A stretch of 61,875 nt of DNA from an uncultured Bacteroidota bacterium. Lineage in GTDB: Bacteria; Bacteroidota; Bacteroidia; Chitinophagales; Chitinophagaceae. The stretch covers positions 1 to 61,875 of the forward strand of contig CAIMDZ010000025.1 in the NCBI GenBank assembly GCA_903839875.1, read 5' to 3'. Position 1 is the first letter of the stretch. Every line of letters begins with the position of its first letter. Both the position numbers and the translations under genes were made by a program. Positions 10,781 to 18,196 of this stretch are shown one piece after another. The notes under the pieces are model-generated. The model was not told the DNA's origin. It did no database searches and worked only from the letters and a program-made list of their open reading frames with translations.

Positions 10781-12097
10781 TTACGAAAATTTCACCCTTT
10801 TAATATCCGCCCCCAGCGCATTCAGCCGCTCATCAATGCGCTCATACCCGCGGTCTATCTGGTTGATATTTTGAATGATGCTTTTGCCGGTAGCCGAAAG
10901 GGCGGCAATGAGTAGGGCTACACCTGCACGTATATCGGGAGATACCATGTTGATACCTCTTAAAGGTATCTGTTTATCGAGGCCTATCACTACTGCACGG
11001 TGCGGATCGCAGAGTACTATCTGTGCGCCCATTTCTATTAGCTTATCCACGAAGAACAACCTGCTTTCAAACATTTTCTGGTGTACCAGTACTGTACCTT
11101 TTGCCTGCGTAGCAAGCACAAGCACTATGCTCAAAAGATCGGGCGTAAGGCCGGGCCATGGATGATCGTAAACTGTGAGGATTGACCCGTCAATGAATTT
11201 CTGTATCCGGTAATGTTCCTGGGCTGGTATGTAAATATCATCTCCCTGTATTGACAGCTCTATACCCAGATGCTGGAAAGTTTCGGGGATAATGCCGAGT
11301 TGGCCGGCATCTACATTTTTAATGGTGAGTTCACTGGCGGTCATTGCGGCAAGGCCAATGAAAGAACCTACTTCTATCATATCTGCCAGCAGGCGGTGTT
11401 CACAGCCACGGAGTTTGTGAACGCCTTCAATTGTGAGCAGGTTAGTACTGATGCCGGAGATATTTGCACCCATGCTTATCAGCATACGGCAAAGCTGCTG
11501 TATGTAAGGCTCGCAGGCAGCATTATAGATAGTGGTAATTCCTTCACACATCACAGCCGCCATTATCAGATTGGCAGTACCGGTGATGGACGGCTCCTCC
11601 ATCAGAATCCGCACACCCTTCAGCCCTTCTTTTGCATCAAGACTGAACATCTGGTTATCTACGTCATATACAAAGTCCACACCCATTTTCTCAAATCCGC
11701 GAATGTGGGTATCCAGGCGGCGGCGCCCTATTTTATCGCCACCGGGCTGTGGTATGTACGCTTTGCGGAATCGCGCCAGCAAAGGGCCAGCCAGCATCAC
11801 AGTGCCTCGCAGCTTGCCTGACTTCTTCCTGAAAGCATGCGTAGTAAAATAATCAGGATCAATTTTATCTGCCTGGAGTATTATGGTATTTTTTGCCGGG
11901 CGTTCAGTTTTCACACCCATGTCTTCCAGCAATTCAATAAGGGTATTTACATCCACAATATCGGGCACATTACTGAGTGTCACAAGCTCATCAGTAAGCA
12001 GTGCGGCACATAGTACCTGTAATGCTTCGTTCTTTGCCCCCTGCGGTGTAATGGAACCATTTAAAGAATGGCCACCGTGAATTTCAAATGCGTTCAT
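10781..12097 (-). CDS. murA: UDP-N-acetylglucosamine 1-carboxyvinyltransferase
   Basis: MurA transfers enolpyruvate from PEP to UDP-GlcNAc, the first committed step of peptidoglycan synthesis in the cytoplasm. The start is the ATG at 12097 (MNAFEIHGG); a TTG three codons upstream is less likely. Visible are 'LNGSITPQGAKNEALQ' with the conserved Lys-Asn pair, 'LARFRKAYIPQPGGDKIGRR', 'DMIEVGSFIGLAAMT' and 'SPDIRAGVALLIAALSA' with the catalytic-base Asp. In the loop the usual PEP-binding cysteine (PGGCxIG) is aspartate (PGGDKIG, codon 11735-11737). This variant occurs in naturally fosfomycin-insensitive MurA enzymes. It lies downstream of the DUF4290 gene in one probable operon. Confidence 0.96.
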   Translation of the reverse strand: MNAFEIHGGHSLNGSITPQGAKNEALQVLCAALLTDELVTLSNVPDIVDVNTLIELLEDMGVKTERPAKNTIILQADKIDPDYFTTHAFRKKSGKLRGTVMLAGPLLARFRKAYIPQPGGDKIGRRRLDTHIRGFEKMGVDFVYDVDNQMFSLDAKEGLKGVRILMEEPSITGTANLIMAAVMCEGITTIYNAACEPYIQQLCRMLISMGANISGISTNLLTIEGVHKLRGCEHRLLADMIEVGSFIGLAAMTASELTIKNVDAGQLGIIPETFQHLGIELSIQGDDIYIPAQEHYRIQKFIDGSILTVYDHPWPGLTPDLLSIVLVLATQAKGTVLVHQKMFESRLFFVDKLIEMGAQIVLCDPHRAVVIGLDKQIPLRGINMVSPDIRAGVALLIAALSATGKSIIQNINQIDRGYERIDERLNALGADIKRVKFS

Positions 12098-12098
12098 A

Positions 12099-12240
12099 AA
12101 CCCCAAACCCCTAAAGGGGCTTCCCCATATTATCGGAGATCATGTGAAAAAATAATTTTGCTAAATAGAACACCTGGCCCCAAAACCCTGCGACACAGCC
12201 CAATAGCAGGTTCCCTTTAGGGGTCAGGGGTTTTAGGTGG
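12099..12240. repeat. Pair of CCCCTTTAGGGG-type intergenic palindromes
   Basis: Between the DUF4290 gene and murA lie two versions of one palindromic element: CCCCAAACCCCTAAAGGGG (about 12101-12119) and CCCTTTAGGGGTCAGGGG (about 12211-12228), facing each other. Related copies occur at 31377-31402 and 56081-56108. Function unknown; they resemble dispersed short repeats rather than standard terminators. Confidence 0.65.
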
Positions 12241-12243
12241 TTA

Positions 12244-12948
12244 CTACTTCTTCTTAAACTTCCTGTTCTTATTAAAGCTGCCTCCGTAACCACCGCCACC
12301 GCCATTGTTGTCGCGGAAGTTATTATTGCGCTGACCACCGCCGCCGGCGCCCTGGTTGCCTTTGAAATTACGGCCACCACCCGGGCGTTGCTTAAAGGTG
12401 CGGGTATTATCAAAATGAACACGGTATCCACCTGTTTCATATACCAGTTTGCCGCCCGAAATCTCAGCAAGCTCGTTTTTGATCATATCATCATGCACCG
12501 GTTCTTTATGCCAGTTGGCATACGCCAGCTTCATGTAGTAGCCTATGGCCTGTGTAAGACCCTGCTTGGTTTCTTCGTTTGTTTCGTTCATCGCCCTGTT
12601 CAGCAGTTCCTGTATATTCTTACCCAGGTGGCGATGCTTGAAATTCTCCTGTGGATACGGAAGCACTTCCGGCTTTTTATAAATCATCTCCGGTGTGGGA
12701 CACGGATAAGGTGCATCCACATCGAGATTAAAATCCGTCATCTGGAACAGGTGGTCCCACAACTTGTGTTTATAATCCTCAATGGTTTTGAGGTGCGGGT
12801 TCAGGGTACCCATCAGTTCAATAATAACCTCTGCCTGGCGGAGCCTTTTTTCACGGTCGTCCACGGTTACGAGGTATTCTATCATTTTTTGCACGTTACG
12901 CCCATATTCTGGCATGAGCAGTTTAGTGCGCGTAGTATTGTATTCCAT
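12244..12948 (-). CDS. DUF4290 domain-containing protein
   Basis: The start is the ATG at 12948; the codon before it is TTG. Residues 1-170 match DUF4290, a Bacteroidota-specific family of unknown function ('EYNTTRTKLLMPEYGRNVQ', 'GTLNPHLKTIEDYKHKLWDH', 'LAYANWHKEPVHDD'). The last 60 residues are glycine-, asparagine- and arginine-rich and end in 'KNRKFKKK', a disordered tail of RNA-binding appearance. The gene is followed by murA on the same strand, an arrangement conserved in the phylum. A good promoter lies at 13044-13075. Confidence 0.85.
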   Translation of the reverse strand: MEYNTTRTKLLMPEYGRNVQKMIEYLVTVDDREKRLRQAEVIIELMGTLNPHLKTIEDYKHKLWDHLFQMTDFNLDVDAPYPCPTPEMIYKKPEVLPYPQENFKHRHLGKNIQELLNRAMNETNEETKQGLTQAIGYYMKLAYANWHKEPVHDDMIKNELAEISGGKLVYETGGYRVHFDNTRTFKQRPGGGRNFKGNQGAGGGGQRNNNFRDNNGGGGGYGGSFNKNRKFKKK

Positions 12949-13043
12949 CAAAATTGAAAAAAATTGTAAGCTAAAGAAAAGATATTGATAAAAAGGAACT
13001 TATAAAAACCGGACCGGGAAGGCCAAACGGGTATAAGCGAAGG

Positions 13044-13075
13044 CAAATATAGGGAATTTGTACAAAAACCGCAAA
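13044..13075 (-). promoter_or_regulatory. Promoter for the DUF4290-murA unit
   Basis: On the minus strand TTTG (plus 13072-13075) is followed after 20 bases by TATATTTG (plus 13044-13051), matching the Bacteroidota consensus. The predicted leader before the ATG at 12948 is about 90 bases. The remaining intergenic stretch up to 13245 shows no gene. Confidence 0.65.
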
Positions 13076-13245
13076 TCAGTAAATCGGCCGAAATAGTATT
13101 TACGTTTCGAACGTGTTACATTCCCAATAGCCCCGGCCTTTGCGCTACCGCTAAAGCTAAGGCAGTATGCGGTAAGCAGGAGCTACAGGAGAAAAGCAAA
13201 GTTTGCCACTGACGACACCGCGGCAATATTCAGGCCAGCATCGGC

Positions 13246-14175
13246 TCAACCCCTGCCCCGCCCATTCTGGAACAATTGCAATTCACACTCGCTTACGCCT
13301 ACAACAATCTTCTTCTGATCCCACACTTTATTGGCGTCATCATGAAGTTGCACGAAGTAAACGCCTTTGGGGTCTTTACGGGGATCAAATGATACCTGGA
13401 CCGTAAAACCAATTTTATCTATGATCTGGTCGGCTTCGATTTCCCGGTACAACTCTCCGTTTTCCCTGAATATTGAAAGCCGCATACGCCTGTAGCCATC
13501 TTCGGCGCCCCAATGCATGGTCACTATCACCTTTTCCCTGTCGGGCACCAGTACCAACTGTCCCGGCCGGTCATTCAGTTCATTTTCCACAAAATAATCC
13601 GGCATCCGGTTGTTTCTTAATGAGGCAATAAATTTCACAAGACTCTCCGACATCCGCGGATCCAGCGAAGAGTAAACAGTATTGATACATTTAAAATTGG
13701 TAAACACCCATACAGAGCACTGGGCAAGGTGCATCGAAATATTGTTTGCCTTCACAAAAGTCAGTGTTTTGATCAGCCCGCTATCACCCTGCCTCCAGAA
13801 CTTGTAGTGCAATCCGGCAAATGGGCCCTTTGCATAACTCTTACCACAGAAAGTTTGCAGGCTGAATTCCTTACACGAATTAGGAGTAAGCGCAATGGTT
13901 TCATTACCAAGCAGCACCAGGTTTTGATAGGTAGTATCTTCAGGAACGAAGATCAATGCGGGGTCTACATCCAGCTCCAGCTCAGTCTTAGTGTTATTTG
14001 CGAGTTCCAGTTTGATGCATTTGCCACAGGCGCCGCCGTTGCCCACTGCGTTAACAGAAACAAGTTTCGACGACATTGCTTTCTTCAATGTCATATGATT
14101 TGCGGATGCGCTGTACGAAATAATAACAGCACAACATGCAAGCATCATTGATTTCATGAATTGCAAACTGTACAT
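13246..14175 (-). CDS. Secreted hypothetical protein
   Basis: I do not recognise a named family. The 309-residue protein has an N-terminal signal peptide (from the internal Met at 14157: KSMMLACCAVIISYSASA), a cysteine-containing beta-rich first half ('GGACGKCIKLELANNT', 'ALTPNSCKEFSLQTFCGKS') and a second half that looks like a fibronectin- or sorting-domain-like fold ('LVLVPDREKVIVTMHW', 'RLSIFRENGELYREIEA', 'DPKGVYFVQLHD'). Either ATG (14175 or 14157) could be used. It lies about 150 bases from the left end of the transposon but outside it. Likely periplasmic or surface-exposed. Confidence 0.62.
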   Translation of the reverse strand: MYSLQFMKSMMLACCAVIISYSASANHMTLKKAMSSKLVSVNAVGNGGACGKCIKLELANNTKTELELDVDPALIFVPEDTTYQNLVLLGNETIALTPNSCKEFSLQTFCGKSYAKGPFAGLHYKFWRQGDSGLIKTLTFVKANNISMHLAQCSVWVFTNFKCINTVYSSLDPRMSESLVKFIASLRNNRMPDYFVENELNDRPGQLVLVPDREKVIVTMHWGAEDGYRRMRLSIFRENGELYREIEADQIIDKIGFTVQVSFDPRKDPKGVYFVQLHDDANKVWDQKKIVVGVSECELQLFQNGRGRG

Positions 14176-14313
14176 AGACGATGTATTTAATAATATTACG
14201 TAATTTACAAAGCATTATTGCATAATAGACTCACACGTTCGTTGTATTTATGTTAAGAAACAAAGACTACCAATGCGAATATATTACATTTATGTGTAGA
14301 AAGTGAATGGATG

Positions 14314-14321
14314 GTAAAATT
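14314..14321. repeat. Target-site duplication, left copy
   Basis: GTAAAATT directly abuts the left terminal inverted repeat at 14322 and is repeated exactly at 19585-19592 after the right end. An 8-bp duplication fits transposition by an IS1/IS1595-type DDE enzyme. Confidence 0.93.
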
Positions 14322-14367
14322 GGTAGTGTCTCAGTTTGAAAGTTAAAGTTTTTTAACAAATGGATTA
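14322..14367 (+). repeat. Left terminal inverted repeat (46 bp) of the transposon
   Basis: Starts GGTAGTGTCTCAGTTTGAAA and runs to ...ATGGATTA at 14367. The reverse complement is present without a mismatch at 19539-19584. Confidence 0.96.
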
Positions 14368-14379
14368 GAGTTGCCATAA

Positions 14380-14979
14380 TCAATTAGACAAAACAGCCAC
14401 AACGTTTACCACTACATCAATCGCGCTGTATGTAGATGGGTTTCTCATACCTAAATATAAGGTGGTACTTCTACTTGCATCTATGTCTAAATAGTTATTT
14501 ATGCCACCTCTGCGCCCTGCCAAGGTATATCTGGAATCATCAATCATCCAGTTACTTTCGGGCTGTTTATTAAGGAAATTATTCGCTCCATTTACATCAA
14601 CCATAAAAAACACATCAACTATATCCGTGCCGCTCGGAATAGTAATATGGTCTAAAACCTCTGACAATAATATGCCATCAGGAGTGCGGCTCTGACGCGC
14701 AATTTCAGAAGCGATGTACTTTGCAAGATTTAAACCCATGCTTGGGTCATAGCCTTTGCTACTTCTTACAGTCACAAACATACCTATTGTATTGCTTGGG
14801 TAAGTTAATGTCAATACTACTCTGCTTTTCCCGCCTTCAAGAAGAGAATTGGAGCCTGAATGTATGGTAAACGACTTATTTTGATATAGCGGTAAATATC
14901 TGTACTGTGCATTACACGTAAAGCAGGAAAGAATAAGAGTTACTAACGCTATTGCGCGGATTGTTTTTATCAGTTTCAT
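14380..14979 (-). CDS. Transposon passenger: secreted hypothetical protein
   Basis: The 199-residue protein starts with a signal peptide (MKLIKTIRAIALVTLILSC...CNAQ). The mature part is predicted beta-rich ('FTIHSGSNSLLEGGKSRVVL', 'LDHITIPSGTDIVDVFFMVD', 'YLDIDASRSTTLYLGMRNP') with no catalytic signature that I recognise. The stop lies 13 bases inside the left inverted repeat, so the gene fills the element's left edge. It may be cell-surface or periplasmic. No relation to the transposase is visible. Confidence 0.62.
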   Translation of the reverse strand: MKLIKTIRAIALVTLILSCFTCNAQYRYLPLYQNKSFTIHSGSNSLLEGGKSRVVLTLTYPSNTIGMFVTVRSSKGYDPSMGLNLAKYIASEIARQSRTPDGILLSEVLDHITIPSGTDIVDVFFMVDVNGANNFLNKQPESNWMIDDSRYTLAGRRGGINNYLDIDASRSTTLYLGMRNPSTYSAIDVVVNVVAVLSN

Positions 14980-15019
14980 TGTTGGATTGTTTAATTGACA
15001 ATGAAAGTAATATTATTTT

Positions 15020-15400
15020 CTAACTATGCTCTGGAACCATTTCCGCCGAACCTAAGTTTTTCTGAAATACATCATTTTTATATATGTCAAAGTATGTTGT
15101 TTTATCTTCGTCATGTATTCTCAAAGACCATACTCCGCGACCGAATTCGCCAACAACTTGGTATAAGAGAGGTAGGGCTGGATATGCAGGGTTTGGTCTG
15201 CTTGCTGCCTTTATAACCGAGTTATTATCGTTCCCTGTTATCATTCTGGCGTATCCATTAGTAGTGCCACCAAATGTGTAAGCTACATTACCTTCATCTA
15301 TAGAGAATGAAGGTGCAACATTGCGCCTGTACAAGTATATTGCTGTTGGTATAGCTATTAAAGCCCCGACAGCTATGGCAATTTTGCCTGTATTATCCAT
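15020..15400 (-). CDS. Transposon passenger: small single-helix membrane protein
   Basis: The 126-residue protein begins with a hydrophobic segment (KIAIAVGALIAIPTAIYLYRR) that would anchor it in the inner membrane, followed by a globular part ('SFSIDEGNVAYTFGG', 'GVWSLRIHDEDKTTYFDIYK'). It is the upstream neighbour, by 40 bases, of the secreted protein at 14380-14979 on the same strand, so they are probably expressed together. I do not recognise the family. Confidence 0.55.
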   Translation of the reverse strand: MDNTGKIAIAVGALIAIPTAIYLYRRNVAPSFSIDEGNVAYTFGGTTNGYARMITGNDNNSVIKAASRPNPAYPALPLLYQVVGEFGRGVWSLRIHDEDKTTYFDIYKNDVFQKNLGSAEMVPEHS

Positions 15401-15525
15401 AAGAATAATTTTTGTTTGAAAAATAAAGTAACTTTGTCCTGCTATGAGAGTGGAATTTTATAGCAAGATATTGGGTAGTTCAACGCTACCCATTTTCATT
15501 TTTACAAATATACAAAATGTATCCG

Positions 15526-15553
15526 ATTAAAAAAGGCTGCGATTGCAGCCTTT
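15526..15553 (-). terminator. Rho-independent terminator of the transposase gene
   Basis: A perfect 9-bp stem (AAAGGCTGC / GCAGCCTTT, 15532-15540 and 15545-15553, loop GATT on the plus strand) is followed on the minus strand by a run of T. It begins 3 bases after the transposase stop codon. Confidence 0.85.
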
Positions 15554-15555
15554 AA

Positions 15556-16302
15556 TCATTTACTCCCATACCGTCTTGCAAGACGCTTATTTTCCTGCTC
15601 TATTTCATCAGCATAAGCCAGCGTAACAATATCTTCAAGGCTGTATGGTCTGGTGGTTAATTTTGCCTCCATAGCAGGTGTAACACGCAGGGTCTTATGA
15701 ACCTTTACGAAGTTGTAATAAACGAAATGCAGGGCTATTGCATGGCAGTGATTTTCCATCTTCTTAGAGAAACCATTGGTAAGCCTTGTAAACCTACGCA
15801 TGTGCATACGCATGGTAAGGTTTTGACGCTCTATGTAGCTGGTAGAAATCAATGATTCGTCAGGGTCTCCAGATACCCATGTCTTTTTAATTCCTGTAAT
15901 CGTTGCCGGACTATATCTCTTTTCGTCCCCAGAGCCTTCTGGCGTACCGTAGGTCTTTACCAGTTGTGCAAAGTCTATTTCATCCTCAAAGGCATCTTCT
16001 ACGGCTTGCAGGTATAATTTCAATCCATCGGTAGTTAATTGCACTCTGTTCCTTAATCTACTGGCAACATCACGCATAAAGTCATTTGCTGAATAAGCAT
16101 CCCTGTAACCTACGAGCCACGAAACAATTAGCTTAGAGTCAGCATCAATACCAACCCACGTCCATGCGTCACCAATGGTTTCATCGTTGGGTTTTATAGT
16201 GAATGGAACATTCTTTTGTTTGGAATACACAAACGACCAGATTTCGTCACATTCAATACGATTTGACGGAACATGTACTACTGTATCGTTGTGGAATTTC
16301 AA
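15556..16302 (-). CDS. IS1-type DDE transposase (5' end unclear)
   Basis: The 248-residue reading holds the whole catalytic domain of transposases annotated as IS1 family: 'RIECDEIWSF' (Asp19), 'VQLTTDGLKLY' (Asp92) and 'STSYIERQNLTMRM' (Glu158), plus 'MRRFTRLTNGFSKK' and 'YYNFVKVHKTLRVTPAM'. It should cut and join the 46-bp ends. The first codon is TTG; similarity continues upstream in frame ('IWLEKVGYAC') to a TAA at 16360-16362, and beyond that 'IRKNFWIYKNYLLLKEI' is open. The normal N-terminal DNA-binding part of about 60 residues is therefore interrupted or encoded differently, so activity is uncertain. A terminator follows at 15526-15553. Confidence 0.85.
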   Translation of the reverse strand: MKFHNDTVVHVPSNRIECDEIWSFVYSKQKNVPFTIKPNDETIGDAWTWVGIDADSKLIVSWLVGYRDAYSANDFMRDVASRLRNRVQLTTDGLKLYLQAVEDAFEDEIDFAQLVKTYGTPEGSGDEKRYSPATITGIKKTWVSGDPDESLISTSYIERQNLTMRMHMRRFTRLTNGFSKKMENHCHAIALHFVYYNFVKVHKTLRVTPAMEAKLTTRPYSLEDIVTLAYADEIEQENKRLARRYGSK

Positions 16303-16425
16303 GCAGGCGTAGCCTACTTTTTCAAGCCAGATTTGCGGATTATCTCCAGATTTTTGGTTTTAAATTTCTTTTAACAGCAAATAGTTTTTGTAAATCCAAA
16401 AGTTCTTTCTAATTTTATCATATAG

Positions 16426-16498
16426 TACGCCCGTTCGGAGTCGAACCGAAATTTAAAGATTAGCAGTCATCTGTTCTGTCCACTTGAACTACAGGCGC
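16426..16498 (-). tRNA. tRNA-Asn-like gene with anticodon GCT
   Basis: On the minus strand a 73-nt cloverleaf can be drawn by hand: acceptor GCGCCTG/CGGGCGT (7 bp, two wobbles), D arm GTTC/GAAC, anticodon arm GATGA-CTGCTAA-TCTTT (one T-T mismatch), 4-nt variable loop, perfect T arm TTCGG-TTCGACT-CCGAA, discriminator A, no encoded CCA. The anticodon is GCT, which reads serine AGC/AGU codons, but the short variable loop is not that of a serine tRNA. The body (CTGTAGTTCA...GAAC...GACTG.TAATC) resembles bacterial tRNA-Asn, whose anticodon is GTT. It may be a recoded, cryptic or decayed tRNA carried by the transposon. Confidence 0.7.
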
Positions 16499-16510
16499 GT
16501 AAAGAGGTTA

Positions 16511-16538
16511 AACCATCTGTTAGAGCAGGTGGTTTTTT
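16511..16538 (+). terminator. Strong hairpin terminator inside the transposon
   Basis: AACCATCTG and CAGGTGGTT form a 9-bp stem (one G-T pair, loop TTAGAG), followed by T residues to 16538. It sits just beyond the 5' side of the tRNA-like gene and would stop plus-strand transcription arriving from the transposase region. Confidence 0.75.
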
Positions 16539-16626
16539 CTTTGTGGCAAGTTGCTCTTATGAGGTATCTATTTTCATTACAGTCGGTTTTTATGATGTGA
16601 GGATAAATACCTACCTTTACACCTGA

Positions 16627-16707
16627 ATGATTGAGGCTTGTCCTACGAACGATAGTTTCTCAACCATTCAAAATGTCAAGGCTATTTGCCCACTCCGATA
16701 CAAATGA
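16627..16707 (+). CDS. Possible 26-residue peptide ORF between two terminators
   Basis: ATG 16627 to TGA 16705-16707 encodes a 26-residue peptide containing 'ACPTNDSFSTIQNVKAICPL'. A weak -7 box (TACCTTTA, 16612-16619) lies 8 bases before it and a terminator follows at 16731-16759, so this 190-base gap looks like a small transcription unit. Whether the product is the peptide or a non-coding RNA cannot be decided from sequence alone. Confidence 0.3.
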   Translation: MIEACPTNDSFSTIQNVKAICPLRYK

Positions 16708-16730
16708 AGTCAAGCAAATATTTTCAAAAG

Positions 16731-16759
16731 AAGCCTGCCTAACGGTGGGCTTTTTTATT
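16731..16759 (+). terminator. Second plus-strand terminator inside the transposon
   Basis: AAGCCTGCC (16731-16739) pairs with GGTGGGCTT (16744-16752, two G-T pairs), loop TAAC, followed by TTTTATTT. No annotated plus-strand gene ends here, which argues for a short transcript in 16620-16750. Confidence 0.75.
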
Positions 16760-16806
16760 TAGAACACGAAGGTTGGATATGTATTTAGCACTTAGGGAAA
16801 ATTATG

Positions 16807-16986
16807 AGTAAAGGGGCAGAAGGGCAGAGTAAAGGGGCAGAAATCCTATTTTAGCTTAGTATTTAAGCCATCTACAAATTCATGTAACTCCTTGCCAGTA
16901 CTCATTCGTAGTTTTCTATTACGTTGTATAAGCCGAATATAATTTTTAAATTGCCCCTTTACTCCAAAATTAGTAAAGGGGCAGAA
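16807..16986 (+). repeat. AGTAAAGGGGCAGAA short repeat, three copies plus an inverted one
   Basis: Exact 15-base copies lie at 16807-16821, 16828-16842 and 16972-16986. An inverted, shortened copy at 16953-16963 (GCCCCTTTACT) pairs with the third copy to make an 11-bp stem. The array spans the 3' end of the gene at 16846-17853, so part of it is coding. Confidence 0.88.
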
Positions 16987-17853
16987 ATTATCCTCAATAT
17001 ATTGTTGATAATTTCTGTCGTAATTTAGTTTGATGTACTTTTTTCTGTGTAGTAAAAAAATCAGATAACATACGGCTGGCTTATTACTTTCTGTTACTTT
17101 GACTTTCGAGCCGTCATTTTCTCCAATAAGGAAATCAACAAAATCATTTGGCTTATTCACATATTCGTTAAGCTCTAAAAATGCTATTAGCTTTTTGTGC
17201 TGCACATCTGTAATAATCCTTCTGAACTTTTGCTTTGGAATAACATCTGGTTCTTTATGTGTAATTAATTGCTTTCGGGATGCTTTAGAAAGATTCTCTT
17301 TTTCAGGCTCCTTTGACTGGATAGTTGATGGTAATTCAATATCACTGTTTGTATCTGTATGCGATATAACAGGCTGTGTAGGGGTTACTTTATTCTGTGA
17401 TAAAATAGATATGACACTTTTCTTTATTTGGTCTAATAATGGCTCGATAATTTTATTTAATTCTGGGTCATTATCAATTAAGAGTTGGTCTGTAAGATGC
17501 TCTTCTATAAATGAATGTGAATAAACCACATTTTCTGTATCAATAGCTGATTTTAATTCTATCAATTGGAAGGCTTTCATGTAAGCCATTAATTTTTCTT
17601 TATAGTATTCAATCTTGTCTTCGGAAATATCCGCCAACCAATTACTTAGGTTATCAGTAGCTACCTTAGTGGCATCTTCAAGTAAGATTACTTTTTTGTG
17701 GTAAGGCGCTTTTGAAAACTCGTCAGCAGTAATATTTCTGCCAGAAATAGACAGCTCTAACAGTAGTTGCCTAAACGTATATTCTTCAGGTGGAATTGAT
17801 GCCATTTTAAAGGCAACTTCAACGTATTCTAATATGTCCACTAAATTAGGCAT
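16846..17853 (-). CDS. Transposon passenger: hypothetical protein, 335 aa
   Basis: I do not recognise the family. The protein has an N-terminal helical region (MPNLVDILEYVEVAFKM...), a middle section around residues 150-205 rich in Thr, Ser, Pro and Lys that looks like a flexible linker, and a C-terminal basic domain from about residue 210 ('QKFRRIITDVQHKKLIAFLE', 'KPAVCYLIFLLHRKKYIKL', 'NYIRLIQRNRKLRM') that could bind nucleic acid. The 3' end runs into the 15-base repeat array. It is the largest passenger gene. A role in the element's regulation or mobility is possible but only suggested by position. Confidence 0.6.
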   Translation of the reverse strand: MPNLVDILEYVEVAFKMASIPPEEYTFRQLLLELSISGRNITADEFSKAPYHKKVILLEDATKVATDNLSNWLADISEDKIEYYKEKLMAYMKAFQLIELKSAIDTENVVYSHSFIEEHLTDQLLIDNDPELNKIIEPLLDQIKKSVISILSQNKVTPTQPVISHTDTNSDIELPSTIQSKEPEKENLSKASRKQLITHKEPDVIPKQKFRRIITDVQHKKLIAFLELNEYVNKPNDFVDFLIGENDGSKVKVTESNKPAVCYLIFLLHRKKYIKLNYDRNYQQYIEDNFCPFTNFGVKGQFKNYIRLIQRNRKLRMSTGKELHEFVDGLNTKLK

Positions 17854-18031
17854 TGCATTATTTAAAATTTTAAGTCTTTTACCCGTAACTACATATTACT
17901 AAACTGATTACTTTTGTATTATTAGCTTCAAAGCTAATTAACAGAGTTGATTTTACATAAAACAAACAAGCTATGATTATATAAAAAAAAGGAAAATACT
18001 ACATACAGATTTTGTATTGTACCATTTAGTT

Positions 18032-18141
18032 GCTGCTCTAAATCTCGAAAATTTAAAACATCTCGCAACAAATGACTACGGTACGCCACATGGCGTAACT
18101 GTGTCTTTTGCGAGAAAGGGCTTTCGAGAGCCTTGAGCAGC
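18032..18141 (+). ncRNA. Nested-helix structured RNA / 5' leader
   Basis: Four perfectly complementary pairs are nested like shells: GCTGCTC 18032-18038 with GAGCAGC 18135-18141; TCTCGAAA 18043-18050 with TTTCGAGA 18122-18129; TCTCGCAA 18061-18068 with TTGCGAGA 18108-18115; TACGCC 18082-18087 with GGCGTA 18092-18097 closing loop ACAT. Together they make one long interrupted hairpin of 29 bp in 110 bases, 55 bases before the ATG at 18197. It could be a leader controlling the lipoprotein gene, a transposon-encoded small RNA, or a remnant of a retro-element RNA. I recognise no known class. The rest of 17854-18196 is AT-rich without a gene. Confidence 0.65.
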
Positions 18142-18196
18142 GGGAGAATTTCGGTTACGCTATTTTATTGCTCACAATCATAAAAAACAATCAAAA

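Noticed and set aside
16807-16986. CRISPR array
   Set aside because: Repeats are only 15 bases, unevenly spaced, partly coding, and no cas genes are in the window.
18032-18141. Retron-type RNA
   Set aside because: The nested arms resemble such RNAs, but no reverse transcriptase gene lies in the element or nearby.
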